Part shown: one piece after another, positions 23,237 through 33,614 of the stretch | Position numbering within the stretch: position 1 is the stretch's first letter | Layout of the letters: each line of letters starts with the position of its first letter | Source: a virus | DNA: 38,118 bases | Direction: 5' to 3' (one strand) | Virus record (IMG/VR): IMGVR_UViG_3300027972_000030 | Coordinates: 1 to 38,118 of that record | Notes under the pieces: model-generated | What the model saw: the letters and a program-made list of their open reading frames with translations, nothing else | The model's database searches: none | What the model was told of the DNA's origin: nothing | Position numbers and translations under genes: made by a program

Positions 23237-23997
23237 CGAAGTACGGCGGCAAGGAGTCGGTTCGAGGATGTCTTCATACGGTGAAATAGAGCTTCCTGGA
23301 ACTGAGCGGGATCGATGTCCGTTATGCGGTGTTCTTTGGCATACTGAAGTTGATCATCCAGTGCCTTCGACGCCGACGTGATGCGTTGAAGATGCTGCTT
23401 ATCTTTGAAGGTCTGATGTTCCCGCTCAAACCTAGCCTTATCCGCCTCTAGTGCTTGTCGTTCCCCGCCCATTGCCATCGCACGGGACTGCGCGGACTCT
23501 CCGATTTGCTTCGTAGCTGCACCGAGTGATGCCCCAAATCCACCAGGCTCTCTGGACTTGGCCTGGGAGATTGAAGACCGGATACCGGATAGGTCTTTGA
23601 CGATCGTGGCCAAACCCTGGTTGGCCTGGCCCTGGTAAGCATCAGAGGCCTCCACGGCCTGATCCACAAAGGCCCCTGCGACCATGGGATCTCGGGCCAT
23701 GTGGGGGTTGGCGTGATGCACGGAGTTGAAAATCCGGGCCACCATCTTTGGGTCACGCTGCTTGAGATGGGGGTGCAGCTCCATCATGGACTTGAAAGCC
23801 ACGGACTTGCGCCTGGCCTCCATAAGGTGGTCCACCCCCTTGCCGACTCCACCCATCACGGCGCCAGCACCCATCAGAGCCACACCGCCCATGAAAGCTG
23901 GGTCTTTGCCGAGGGCACGAGTCGTACCCTTGACGCTGTTCCAGACGTCCCCGAAGTAGCCCGCGGTCTTGGCGTGCTTGGTGTAAGTAGCCGACAT
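23233..23997 (-). CDS. Virion-operon protein with one hydrophobic segment and long helix
   Basis: 254 residues; the ATG follows the preceding stop with overlap (TAATG). The N-terminus TKHAKTAGYFGDVW has K-x-A motifs. A glycine-rich hydrophobic helix (PAFMGGVALMGAGAVMGGVG, about 34-53) could span a membrane. Then comes a conserved-looking helical block LHPHLKQRDPKMVARIFNSV with NPHMARDPMVAGAFVDQ. I recall this type of block in other large-phage virion proteins. The last 100 residues are a charged coiled coil. Function unknown. Confidence 0.6.
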   Translation of the reverse strand: MSATYTKHAKTAGYFGDVWNSVKGTTRALGKDPAFMGGVALMGAGAVMGGVGKGVDHLMEARRKSVAFKSMMELHPHLKQRDPKMVARIFNSVHHANPHMARDPMVAGAFVDQAVEASDAYQGQANQGLATIVKDLSGIRSSISQAKSREPGGFGASLGAATKQIGESAQSRAMAMGGERQALEADKARFEREHQTFKDKQHLQRITSASKALDDQLQYAKEHRITDIDPAQFQEALFHRMKTSSNRLLAAVLR

Positions 23998-24281
23998 TAG
24001 TAGCCTCCGTTACCGTAGCGCCAGTTGTAGTACGCCATGTCGCCCTTCCGCTTCAGACGGCGTGCGCCCTCGGCGCCGGCAGCGATGGTCAGACCACCAC
24101 CAACGAGCCCGGCCAGCTCCTGGTTCGCGGCACTAGCCCCGACGCCTTGGGCAACACCACGTCCCAGGCTAGCCCCACCTGACACCACGTTCTTTGCAGC
24201 CTTACCGATTCGAGTGCCGATGGCTCCGGCATCCAAAGCCGTCTTGAGTAGAGACAAGGCGATGAAGGTCCCACGATCCAT
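23997..24281 (-). CDS. Small membrane-like protein
   Basis: 94 residues. The N-terminal helix FIALSLLKTALDAGAIG contains L-K-T-A. A Gly/Ser/Ala-rich centre is followed by the hydrophobic segment LAGLVGGGLTIAAGAEGA (about 57-74) and an aromatic C-terminus (AYYNWRYGNGGY). It has one possible membrane span. It lies between two virion genes with 1-base spacings. No family is recognised. Confidence 0.6.
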   Translation of the reverse strand: MDRGTFIALSLLKTALDAGAIGTRIGKAAKNVVSGGASLGRGVAQGVGASAANQELAGLVGGGLTIAAGAEGARRLKRKGDMAYYNWRYGNGGY

Positions 24282-24282
24282 G

Positions 24283-25095
24283 TCAGCCCCCGTTATGGTT
24301 CAGCCAGCTCTCGGTGCGTTCCAGCTCGGATTCCACACGGGACAGCGCTTCGCTGTGGGCCGCGTAGCTCTGAGCAGTCTTGGCGAACTCCGCGAAGGTT
24401 TCAACCACGGCAGAGTCCAGGCGTAGGCTACGCCCAGCTACCTTCGTGGATGACCCCATGAAAGACCGGGTTTTGGAGAAGGCGAGCTTCGCCATTTCAG
24501 GGTCAATCTTGTTCCAGGCATCGAGGATGTCTTGTGCAGCAGCGCCCTGAAGGCTGGCCTGCTTCACCAGACCGGAGAGCTCCTCCAAGGTCTCATTCAT
24601 AGAGCCCCTGGCCGCCTCGGTGTTCTGGATGATTTCGTCGTACGCCGCAGCGAGCTTCTGGTGCAGCGCACGGATGTCGCCGACAACCCCTCGCGGAGTC
24701 CGGCTGGTGTCGGGCATGAAAGACGAGATCTTCGATCCATGCTCAGGCGGCATGGTGTATTCGAGGGTGTCGATGGTGACCTCCCGGGGGCGAGCGCAGT
24801 CGTTCAGGTCTTGGAGAACCTGAACGGGGTCTGCGGGACCCCCGTCGATGTGGACAGACCGGAGCTGCCCGCTCAGTGCGGCGAACTTCTTGTTGAAGGC
24901 CTCGATATTGGCGTATTCAACGACCCTGCGGATCTGTTCGGAGTTGAGCTTCTCATGTCCAATGGTCTGAACCACGGCTTCGGTGAGGCTGTCCACACCA
25001 GAACCGAGCAGCGACGCCGCATGCTTTCCCAAGGCCTCAAGATGGCCGGGATCAACAGACCGCCCCGTACTTCTATGGGTGTGATGGGTGGTCAT
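24283..25095 (-). CDS. First gene of the minus-strand virion operon, conserved helical protein
   Basis: 270 residues; GGAG precedes ATG 25095. After a His/Thr-rich start comes GHLEALGKHAASLLGSGV, then the block LNSEQIRRVVEYANIEAF, and GGPADPVQVLQDLN, which I recall from proteins next to virion genes in other large phages (unnamed family). The remainder is helical. It is the first gene of the 25095-4723 operon, divergent from the plus-strand gene at 25157, with a 61-base shared regulatory gap. Function unknown. Confidence 0.65.
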   Translation of the reverse strand: MTTHHTHRSTGRSVDPGHLEALGKHAASLLGSGVDSLTEAVVQTIGHEKLNSEQIRRVVEYANIEAFNKKFAALSGQLRSVHIDGGPADPVQVLQDLNDCARPREVTIDTLEYTMPPEHGSKISSFMPDTSRTPRGVVGDIRALHQKLAAAYDEIIQNTEAARGSMNETLEELSGLVKQASLQGAAAQDILDAWNKIDPEMAKLAFSKTRSFMGSSTKVAGRSLRLDSAVVETFAEFAKTAQSYAAHSEALSRVESELERTESWLNHNGG

Positions 25096-25156
25096 TGGGT
25101 CTCCATTCGATCGTCAGGGGTAGAATATCGTATTAGTGATAGTTTAGGGAATACAG
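25096..25156. promoter_or_regulatory. Divergent intergenic region between virion operon and gyrB unit
   Basis: The 61-base AT-rich gap must hold the start signals for the large minus-strand operon and for the plus-strand gene at 25157. The plus strand has GGGGTAGAATATCG, which resembles the GGGGTAGAAGGCAATATCG after the second CTATAAG box, but the box itself is missing. On the minus strand AATACGATATTCTACC offers -10-like stretches. Each side has its own RBS (AGGGA; GGAG). No promoter can be fixed. Confidence 0.35.
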
Positions 25157-27529
<2,373 letters not shown>

Positions 27530-27531
<2 letters not shown>

Positions 27532-27597
27532 AAACACCGTAAAAAGCACCTATAAGCAGGTACAAGGCAATAATGCCTGCAGAGGAGAGATACCAAC
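27530..27597 (+). promoter_or_regulatory. CTATAAG promoter with hairpin leader and strong RBS (third copy)
   Basis: CTATAAG lies at 27550-27556, preceded by A-rich CGTAAAAACACCGTAAAAAGCAC. It is followed by AGGCA-ATAA-TGCCT (27565-27578), a perfect 5-bp hairpin, then AGAGGAGAGA (27581-27590) and ATG 27598. The order and spacing match the cassettes at 1800 and 3682, while the hairpin sequence differs, suggesting the stem itself is conserved. Confidence 0.6.
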
Positions 27598-28170
27598 ATG
27601 AGCAACAACATCAACCCCAGTGAGACTCAAGCCCTTAGCCAAAACCAAGAGGTTCTGTCAGAAAACCAGAAGGTTCTGGCAAAGGCCGTCCAAGACATGC
27701 GAGAGGAGCAGCGGCATTCCCGCGAGGCCCTCGCTGCCATCCAAATGGCAATCGGTGGCTTCGCCCCTGCGGCCCCCGCTCCTGCGGCCCCCGCTCCTGC
27801 GGCCCCCGCTCCTGCGGCAGTCGCTCCTGCGGCAGTCGCTCCTGCGGCAGTCGCGGCCCTTGTGGCAGACACCATCACTAAGGTCACCCGCAAGGACCTC
27901 AAGGGGACGCTCCCGCAGCCGACGGCGGGTACTCTTGCGGCTCTCAGTGGGAGACCTGCCACGGTTTCTGACGAACTTGCGGCCGAGAGACTGCGCCAAA
28001 CGGTGCAGGCATATCAGGTGATGAGGGCCGCGGAGAAGGCCCAGTTGTTCTCCAAGCCCCAGTGGAGCACAACCGAAATCGTGGTCGCCACGGTACTCGG
28101 CGCCGCCGCGATCGGCGCCGTCGGATACGGCGTGTACTACTACACCACCAAGGAGGACGGGGAGAAGTAG
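27598..28170 (+). CDS. Tail-anchored membrane protein with Ala-Pro repeat linker
   Basis: 190 residues. The N-terminal 45 residues are a Gln/Glu-rich coiled coil (SQNQEVLSENQKVLAKAVQDM). Residues about 56-88 are an Ala-Pro then Ala-Val repeat encoded by a 15-base DNA repeat. A helical middle region follows. The C-terminus has one hydrophobic span, TEIVVATVLGAAAIGAVGYGVYYY (in two parts, about 158-181), then a short charged tail. There is no signal peptide, so it is predicted C-tail anchored with most of the chain in the cytoplasm. The dedicated strong promoter cassette implies abundant expression. No known family; a membrane-anchoring or host-takeover role is possible. Confidence 0.7.
   Translation: MSNNINPSETQALSQNQEVLSENQKVLAKAVQDMREEQRHSREALAAIQMAIGGFAPAAPAPAAPAPAAPAPAAVAPAAVAPAAVAALVADTITKVTRKDLKGTLPQPTAGTLAALSGRPATVSDELAAERLRQTVQAYQVMRAAEKAQLFSKPQWSTTEIVVATVLGAAAIGAVGYGVYYYTTKEDGEK
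27766..27855 (+). repeat. 15-base tandem repeat coding for Ala-Pro/Ala-Val linker
   Basis: CCTGCGGC recurs at 27766, 27781, 27796, 27811, 27826 and 27841, exactly 15 bases apart. The unit is CCCGCTCCTGCGGCC in the first copies and AGTCGCTCCTGCGGC in the later ones. The period is a multiple of three, so copy-number change would keep the frame. Confidence 0.85.
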
Positions 28171-28183
28171 AAGAAGTGGGAGT

Positions 28184-28212
28184 CCCGGCCGGCCCGCAGG
28201 GGTCGGTTCGGG
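28184..28212. terminator. GC-rich hairpin between convergent genes
   Basis: CCCGGCCGGCCC (28184-28195) can pair with GGGTCGGTT-C-GGG (about 28200-28212) around a short loop, with G-U pairs on the plus transcript and one bulge. It lies between the convergent ends of the 27598 gene and the terminase. There is no T-run on either side, so termination is probable but not certain. Confidence 0.45.
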
Positions 28213-28224
28213 ATAACACTTTGC

Positions 28225-30033
28225 CTACATCTCGTTGGGTGGGATCTTCATCTCAAAGTCCATCATTGCGGCGTCCTCGGCCGCAGAGCTCTGGGCTTCG
28301 CTGTCCGACACCTCTCGGATCGGGGCGATGATATCCGGCCTCTGGTGGTCGAACATCGACACCATCAGGCAGTATAGAATGCTGTGAAAGGTGTCATCCG
28401 GTATCCCACGGGGCTTGTCGTATTTGATCATCCGCATGGTCTCGGAGTACTCCGACTTGATGGACAGGATGTCATCGGCGTACGGCGACTTGTAAACCTC
28501 CCACGCCGGGAGCCTCACCTTCATGGCCTTGATGGCATTGAATAGATCGGACATCAGTGGGGTCCTGAACGCGATGAACCTGTGCAGAGCTCCTCTGTAG
28601 ATGAGCTTTCGTGGGGCCCGGGGGGCGTACTGGAACTGATGCACCCGCTTGGGTCCGAAGGTGGAGATCAGTTTTTTGTTTTGCATGAACCCCATGCCGT
28701 AGTCGCAGCCCAGGTACTTGAGTCTAAACTTGCGGACCAGCCTAGAGATCTCTGCGACCTGCAGCTCGGGATCTGCGAGTGGACCATCGAAGCGCTGGGA
28801 GTACACGACCTGGAAACCAGAATCGCCACGGACATAGCCGCCGACGGTGAACAACGAGTACGACGCGGATTCCCCCGTTCCCCAGTCGACCCCGCCGTAC
28901 AGGGTGTGGCTTGTTCCCAGAGCGGCTACGGCATCCTCGTCCATGTGGTAGTTCGAGTCGCAGGCCCTGATGACCTCGGCTCGGCTGATGGGTTTGACGC
29001 CGGAGTCGTAGCTGATGGCCAAGACCTCGTTCATGAACTGGGCCATGTTGTAGCGTTCACGGGCCAGTAAGATCTCTTTCCATTTGTCTTGGCTCTTGAA
29101 GTACCAAGGCACCATCAGACGGCAGATTCTGAAGCCCTCGAACTCCGCTCCGGGGTTCATCTCAACCCATTGAGCCATGGGGTGTTCCGGGTTCAGCGGG
29201 TTGCCACAGCGGTCACAAACCGGACCGGTCTTGCCCAGGTTGTTGGGTCCCAGGATGTTCCAGTGCCAGGTCGATGGCTTGTTCGGTGTACCGTGGTGTT
29301 CGCACGGGATGCACCACTCCGACTGGGTCGAGGCTTTGGACCAGTAGTGCTCGATGGTGTTGTCGAACGACTTGGGTGTGCCGCTGTAGACGTAGACCGG
29401 GTTTTGTCTGTGTGAGGCAGTCTCCTCAATGACCGGCATGGTCTCCTGGAGCAAGTCCTGGATCTCATCGGCAAAGATCGCGTTCACGGAAAGACCACGG
29501 ATACGGTCTGCGTTGAGGAAGGCGTATCGCAGATATATCTTCGACCTGTTGACGAACACCTTCTCCAGGATGTTCATCGTCAGTTCCTTGTGGGTCAGGG
29601 ACTTGACCAGTGGGCTGATGTCGATGATGTCGTGGAGTCTGGCGCTGCTGAACACCTTGGTTTGCATCGCGGATGGCGAGACGAACAAGGACTCGAAGCC
29701 GGGGTTCATCCCGCAGTTGGCCAGGATCTTGTTACCGACGGTGGTGGACTTCTCGGTTTGGCGGCTGGTGAGTAGGAGCTTCCTCGGGCTTTTGGAGTCG
29801 TAGATGCGGCGCAGGTATCTGCGCTCCTCGAAGTCCATCTTCTTGATAACACCGCGGTCGCCGTCTTTGATTCGGACGAAGTGTTCGACCCACGTAGACG
29901 GGGTCATCTTGACACGGTGGTGGCGTCTTACAGTAGTCTTCTGGGCGAAGGGATCATCGACATGGGCGCCCTGAATCGGGTCACCCTCGAAGTCTTCGGG
30001 ATCAATGCCAACACCCTTTACTCTGGACTCCAT
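28225..30033 (-). CDS. Terminase large subunit
   Basis: 602 residues. ATPase domain: Walker A-like SRQTEKST (90-97), Walker B IFADE (186-190), coupling motif YSGTPKS (216-222). A zinc-binding insertion carries C241-x2-C244 and C273-x2-C276. RNase H-type nuclease: GGVDWGTGES with D383, GCDYGMGF with D444, and PDDTFH with D546/D547. It drives DNA into the prohead and cuts it. Walker A has Glu where Gly of GK[ST] is usual; I recall the RQ-x-EKS form in other phage terminases, so it is probably active. The RBS is weak. The start is 2 bases from a divergent plus-strand gene. Confidence 0.93.
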   Translation of the reverse strand: MESRVKGVGIDPEDFEGDPIQGAHVDDPFAQKTTVRRHHRVKMTPSTWVEHFVRIKDGDRGVIKKMDFEERRYLRRIYDSKSPRKLLLTSRQTEKSTTVGNKILANCGMNPGFESLFVSPSAMQTKVFSSARLHDIIDISPLVKSLTHKELTMNILEKVFVNRSKIYLRYAFLNADRIRGLSVNAIFADEIQDLLQETMPVIEETASHRQNPVYVYSGTPKSFDNTIEHYWSKASTQSEWCIPCEHHGTPNKPSTWHWNILGPNNLGKTGPVCDRCGNPLNPEHPMAQWVEMNPGAEFEGFRICRLMVPWYFKSQDKWKEILLARERYNMAQFMNEVLAISYDSGVKPISRAEVIRACDSNYHMDEDAVAALGTSHTLYGGVDWGTGESASYSLFTVGGYVRGDSGFQVVYSQRFDGPLADPELQVAEISRLVRKFRLKYLGCDYGMGFMQNKKLISTFGPKRVHQFQYAPRAPRKLIYRGALHRFIAFRTPLMSDLFNAIKAMKVRLPAWEVYKSPYADDILSIKSEYSETMRMIKYDKPRGIPDDTFHSILYCLMVSMFDHQRPDIIAPIREVSDSEAQSSAAEDAAMMDFEMKIPPNEM

Positions 30034-30310
30034 GAGTGGGAACCTGCTCCGCTTCCTCGGTGATTTGGTTCACGAGACCAGGCGAGACGAGTCGGGGAAC
30101 CTCTGGTTTCGGTTCCGAATGGGACTGACCCCAGATCTGAAGAAGAACCTACGCGACTACGTCAAGGCCCACAACGCTTACTACGGTGGGTCGTTTCGCA
30201 TCGGGTTCAACGGCCCATTCAAGATGCGGCTGGGCCCCGTTCGATCTCGGAAAAGAAACGCTCGACCAAAGGCCAAGGATCGGGACCAGCCCCAAGACCG
30301 TAAACGATAA
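30032..30310 (+). CDS. Small basic protein on the strand opposite the late operon
   Basis: 92 residues from ATG 30032; an in-frame ATG at 30005 would overlap the terminase further. The chain looks like a folded protein (LVHETRRDESGNLWFRFRM; LTPDLKKNLRDYVKAHNAYY; FRIGFNGPFKMRLG) with a disordered basic tail rich in Lys/Arg/Asp. Third codon positions are strongly G/C, as in the clear genes. It fills the only gap (30034-30218) in the minus-strand genes here, starts head-to-head with the terminase, and its last 92 bases are antisense to the gene at 30219. No family or clear RBS; CTGGA lies just upstream. Confidence 0.55.
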   Translation: MSGNLLRFLGDLVHETRRDESGNLWFRFRMGLTPDLKKNLRDYVKAHNAYYGGSFRIGFNGPFKMRLGPVRSRKRNARPKAKDRDQPQDRKR

Positions 30311-30605
30311 TGCAGAAGCTCTTGAGCTCCGAGACGTAGTTGGCGCGTACCTTGGTGGTGTCGAAGCAAGCCTGGATGGCATGCTCCAGGCGATCAGGCA
30401 TGTGGTAGGACTCTTTCCAGTCCTTGGCGTCCTTGGCCGGAAAGAAGTGGAACACCATCGCGGCGTCATCCACGCGGATGCCGTACTCGACGAGGTAATC
30501 CGCCGTGTCCTTGGCCAGTGGTTCTGGGATGTGTGTGCTCAACGACGAGCACGACACGTCCTGGAGGTTTGCGGACTTCAGATCATCCTGGTTTGTGTTC
30601 GTCAT
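30219..30605 (-). CDS. Unknown protein upstream of terminase
   Basis: 128 residues; GAGGAG precedes ATG 30605, inside the end of the preceding gene (23-base overlap). A folded alpha/beta domain is suggested by DTADYLVEYGIRVDDAAMVFHFF, DRLEHAIQACFDTTKVRANYV and SFCIIVYGLG. No family is recognised. Its place immediately before the large terminase would suit a packaging accessory, but nothing confirms it. The 3' end overlaps a plus-strand gene. Confidence 0.65.
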   Translation of the reverse strand: MTNTNQDDLKSANLQDVSCSSLSTHIPEPLAKDTADYLVEYGIRVDDAAMVFHFFPAKDAKDWKESYHMPDRLEHAIQACFDTTKVRANYVSELKSFCIIVYGLGAGPDPWPLVERFFSEIERGPAAS

Positions 30606-31527
30606 TGGGCTCCTCTACGGTTTCCCCCTCGGTCTCTACAACGCTGGGGAGTGCTTTGATGTCGACAGCCTTGAGGCCTGGGATGTCGTGTACGGATAGG
30701 ACCTTCTCGGAGTCGTAGGATACCTCAATCCGGCGGAGCTCTTCGAGAAGTTCTGCACTGCTGCCCCGGTGCTTGGCGAGCTCCTCATCGGCTCCACGCA
30801 TGATCTGAAAGGCGTTGAGTGCGGACTGTGCCCGACCCAGACCAGGTCTCTGCAGGATTACGGCTTCCAGGAACATGCGGAACGCCATGTCACGTGCCGT
30901 GGCATAGTGGATGACTGGGCTCAGTGAGTCCGTGCTTCGGTCCACCACGGCCAGACTCAGAGCCGCACCCGCAGCACTGCGCGGAGCCATCAGCGAGGTC
31001 TGGTAGTCGTCGGTGGTGTACCCCGCCATCCACTTGGTGAAGACGTCCTTCCACTCCGCGTTGTTCATCGCGGAGTAGTCCCAGTAGTAATGGGCGTAGA
31101 GCCGGACCACCCGCGGATTCATCACTGCCTCTGGCAGGGAGAAGCGCTGTTGAAGGCGTCTCGCTATGGCCTGTGGGTTCAGTGGTCCGATCAGAAAGGC
31201 TTCCAGGGTCCGACGAATCTGAGGCTCGTGAACGATGTCCGTGGCACTGCGGACGTACTCATCGTTCGACCACATGTCTGTGATCTCCCAGCGACTCAGG
31301 AACTTCGCCGTCACCGCGTTGAACGGCTGGTTGCTGGGATCATACCCCACGGGGAACTGCATCCTGCGCTGCTCCTCCAGGATGGACTTGATCAGACGAT
31401 CGAGGTCCTTTCTGTCCTGTGGGAGTGGGAATAACAGATCATCCAGACGAGCAATGACCTCGTCGGCCTTCAGAGACCGACGAGACAGCAAGTAGTAGAT
31501 GTATCGCTTCGCCGGGTATCTCAGCAT
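30583..31527 (-). CDS. Conserved-looking helical protein in packaging cluster
   Basis: 314 residues from ATG 31527, which overlaps the preceding TGA (TGATG); a TTG one codon upstream is possible. It is almost wholly helical. Features are an N-terminal basic helix (MLRYPAKRYIYYLLSRRSL), DEVIARLDDLLFPLPQDR, and a helix-turn-helix-like stretch LNPQAIARRLQQRFSLPEAVMNPRVVRLYAHYYWD in two parts (about 117-150). The last 50 residues are acidic. A DNA-binding small-terminase-like role is conceivable because of the HTH and the neighbouring large terminase, but the family is not recognised. Confidence 0.65.
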   Translation of the reverse strand: MLRYPAKRYIYYLLSRRSLKADEVIARLDDLLFPLPQDRKDLDRLIKSILEEQRRMQFPVGYDPSNQPFNAVTAKFLSRWEITDMWSNDEYVRSATDIVHEPQIRRTLEAFLIGPLNPQAIARRLQQRFSLPEAVMNPRVVRLYAHYYWDYSAMNNAEWKDVFTKWMAGYTTDDYQTSLMAPRSAAGAALSLAVVDRSTDSLSPVIHYATARDMAFRMFLEAVILQRPGLGRAQSALNAFQIMRGADEELAKHRGSSAELLEELRRIEVSYDSEKVLSVHDIPGLKAVDIKALPSVVETEGETVEEPNDEHKPG

Positions 31528-33599
31528 CAAGAGCTCGCTGTGGTCTCCGCATCCGGATCCCGCAGCGCAAGCGACCTGAGTCCCTGAACCGTCTCGTCCA
31601 GTGCGCGAACCCCGCGGGCTGCGGCGAACTCCGGGATCTCATTGAGACCGAGTCGCGAAGCCAGAAGGAGCTCACACAGCATGGAGAGGCACTGTTCAAT
31701 GTAGGGGAGTCGGCTGATGTACATCCTAATGTTTTCCGAGTTGATGAAGCCGAGGCTGAGCACAGCATCGACAGTCATCGCGTTGGGGAAAACACTGGCT
31801 TCCTTCACGAGGTTCTGGCGCAGAGCCATCACCTCCGCGCTGCGGGCGGAAGCCAACTTTCGTGTGCTTTGGATTAGATCTTTGGCCAGCCTGACATCAC
31901 TGACCCCAGAGATTTTGATGCTGCCGTTCAATGCCGCGGAGAGGCGGTTGTGGGCAGTCTTCGAGTCCAGCCCCGCGGAGCACAGGACCAACATGGCGTC
32001 GTCGAGGTCGAGTCGAGTACCCGATGCCGCGGCGAGCTTCGGCAGGTTGTGGTAGCGGAACTCGTAGGTGTCGTAGCTGTCGGAGAACACCGTGATGCTG
32101 GACCCAGCGACGGCCGCAGCGGTCTTATCCAGACCGTCCAGGGACCGAACCAGGGGCGTAGCGATCTCGGTATCCAGGCTCAGGAACTTCACGCTTGGCG
32201 ACACCATGATGTCCCCACCCAGGGCCTTCATGCCTTGGACTCCAGGGACGATGCGGATGCGCCCTTCCTCACCGGAAAGGGTGTGGACCAGCCAGGAGTC
32301 CCCGCCGTCCATCCCGGCTTCCTTGCCCTTGATGGCGAGAGGCGCAGTGGCTTCGATGCCGCCCTGACCGGAGACGTAGAACACCCCAGTGCCCCGTGGG
32401 GGCGACGCCGGGAGGTCAACCCCTGTGGCGGTCATGGAACCAACGATCTGGTCCTGAATCATGGCGGCGGCACCATTGGTGAACACCGCGATGGGGCTGC
32501 GGGTGCCATCCAGGTCGAGTAGGCCAGGGATAACCCACCCGGTCATCTCTTTGCCCTGCACGGTACGGACCTTGTAGATGCCGGGCTTTTCCACGATCTC
32601 CCAGTTCGAGACATCGGGGTCCGCAGCAGCGGTACCAGACCCAGTCAGAGTGACAGTGCCTTCGGTGTCCACCTTCTGGGTCACCTCGGGTCCGGCCTGC
32701 TTCAGGAACTCCTTGCGGGACATGTACTGTACCGGGGCACTATCCGTGACCCCGTAGTACGCCACTCGACTCGATGTCTTCACCCAGTACTGCGCCCGGG
32801 ACTCATCGAAGCCGAACTGGAACACACTGGGGCGGGCTTGGCTGATGGCAACATCGCAGAGACCAGAAGCGGACTTCACCGCTGTGTCCTGGGCCTCGCT
32901 GAGAAGACGCAAGGCTCCGAGCATCGCGGTGTTTTCAGCCGAGGCCTTCACCAGACCTGGAGTACTGTGCAGGGTCTTCGCCACCTCTTCGATGTCCTGA
33001 CCCCGGACTGTGGGCAGTGCGGCCTCCAGGAGCTCGAAGCTCAGCTTCATCCCAGGACCCTGAATGTGGGTCACAGCCCCGGCTGTGCCGCCACCCATGC
33101 CCTGGGAGATGCCGGCACCGAAGTCATTGTCGCTGCGTCCCGGCGGATAGAACATGTTGTACAACGTGGTGTCGCCCCAATCCTCCGTGATCATCTCGAA
33201 GGTCTCGGGACGGAACAGAATGGACCTCAAGCGATGGGCATTGAGCGGTACCATCTTGCCAGTGCCCGACATCATCAAGTCCATCGGCATGAGCAGGTGG
33301 TTCTTGATGATGACGGGGACCAAGGCTTTCTTGGCCGATCCACCAACCCGCGTCGCGCTCAGCGCGCTGTCGGTAGCCGAGGTGATGACAACGACGCCCA
33401 GGGCGTAGCCCTGCTCCTTGTCGACCTTCAGGAACATCACCTCTGGGGTGTATTCCGACACTTCAGGGACCAAGCGGTATAGCTCGGTCAGAACCTGTCG
33501 TGTCCAGGTCTGGGGGTCTTCGTCGAGATGCACCGCAGCCGTCTTCGGCGTGGAGAAGACCAGTTCGGGCTCGTACTCGAAAATGTCCATGTCGCTCAT
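31527..33599 (-). CDS. Large unassigned virion-type protein
   Basis: 690 residues; GGGTGAGA precedes ATG 33599. The N-terminal 180 residues form a beta-rich domain containing VVITSATDSALSATRVGGSA and IKNHLLMPMDLMMSGTGKMVPLNAHRL, followed by FRPETFEM. A Gly-rich loop (GAGISQGMGGGTAGAV) follows. The middle has beta-strand stretches with Thr/Gly/Ala. The C-terminal 180 residues are helical, with DDAMLVLCSAGLDSKTAHNRL and KLASARSAEVMALRQNL. I recall the MPLD...VPL-type pattern from structural proteins of other large phages but cannot name a function. It does not look like a portal. It is co-transcribed with spike and terminase. Confidence 0.65.
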   Translation of the reverse strand: MSDMDIFEYEPELVFSTPKTAAVHLDEDPQTWTRQVLTELYRLVPEVSEYTPEVMFLKVDKEQGYALGVVVITSATDSALSATRVGGSAKKALVPVIIKNHLLMPMDLMMSGTGKMVPLNAHRLRSILFRPETFEMITEDWGDTTLYNMFYPPGRSDNDFGAGISQGMGGGTAGAVTHIQGPGMKLSFELLEAALPTVRGQDIEEVAKTLHSTPGLVKASAENTAMLGALRLLSEAQDTAVKSASGLCDVAISQARPSVFQFGFDESRAQYWVKTSSRVAYYGVTDSAPVQYMSRKEFLKQAGPEVTQKVDTEGTVTLTGSGTAAADPDVSNWEIVEKPGIYKVRTVQGKEMTGWVIPGLLDLDGTRSPIAVFTNGAAAMIQDQIVGSMTATGVDLPASPPRGTGVFYVSGQGGIEATAPLAIKGKEAGMDGGDSWLVHTLSGEEGRIRIVPGVQGMKALGGDIMVSPSVKFLSLDTEIATPLVRSLDGLDKTAAAVAGSSITVFSDSYDTYEFRYHNLPKLAAASGTRLDLDDAMLVLCSAGLDSKTAHNRLSAALNGSIKISGVSDVRLAKDLIQSTRKLASARSAEVMALRQNLVKEASVFPNAMTVDAVLSLGFINSENIRMYISRLPYIEQCLSMLCELLLASRLGLNEIPEFAAARGVRALDETVQGLRSLALRDPDAETTASS

Positions 33600-33614
33600 G
33601 GTATCTCACCCCAT

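Noticed and set aside
25115-25140. TAATACGA on the minus strand, recalling a T7-type promoter
   Set aside because: Only the first eight bases agree; no CACTATA core follows, and the polymerase in this window is of multisubunit type.
27766-27855. The tandem repeat as a CRISPR or attachment site
   Set aside because: The 15-base units are directly adjacent without spacers and lie in frame inside a coding region.
31527-33599. The 690-residue protein as the portal
   Set aside because: It lacks the helical stem/wing pattern expected of portals, and the N-terminal region is beta-rich; size and position alone are not enough.
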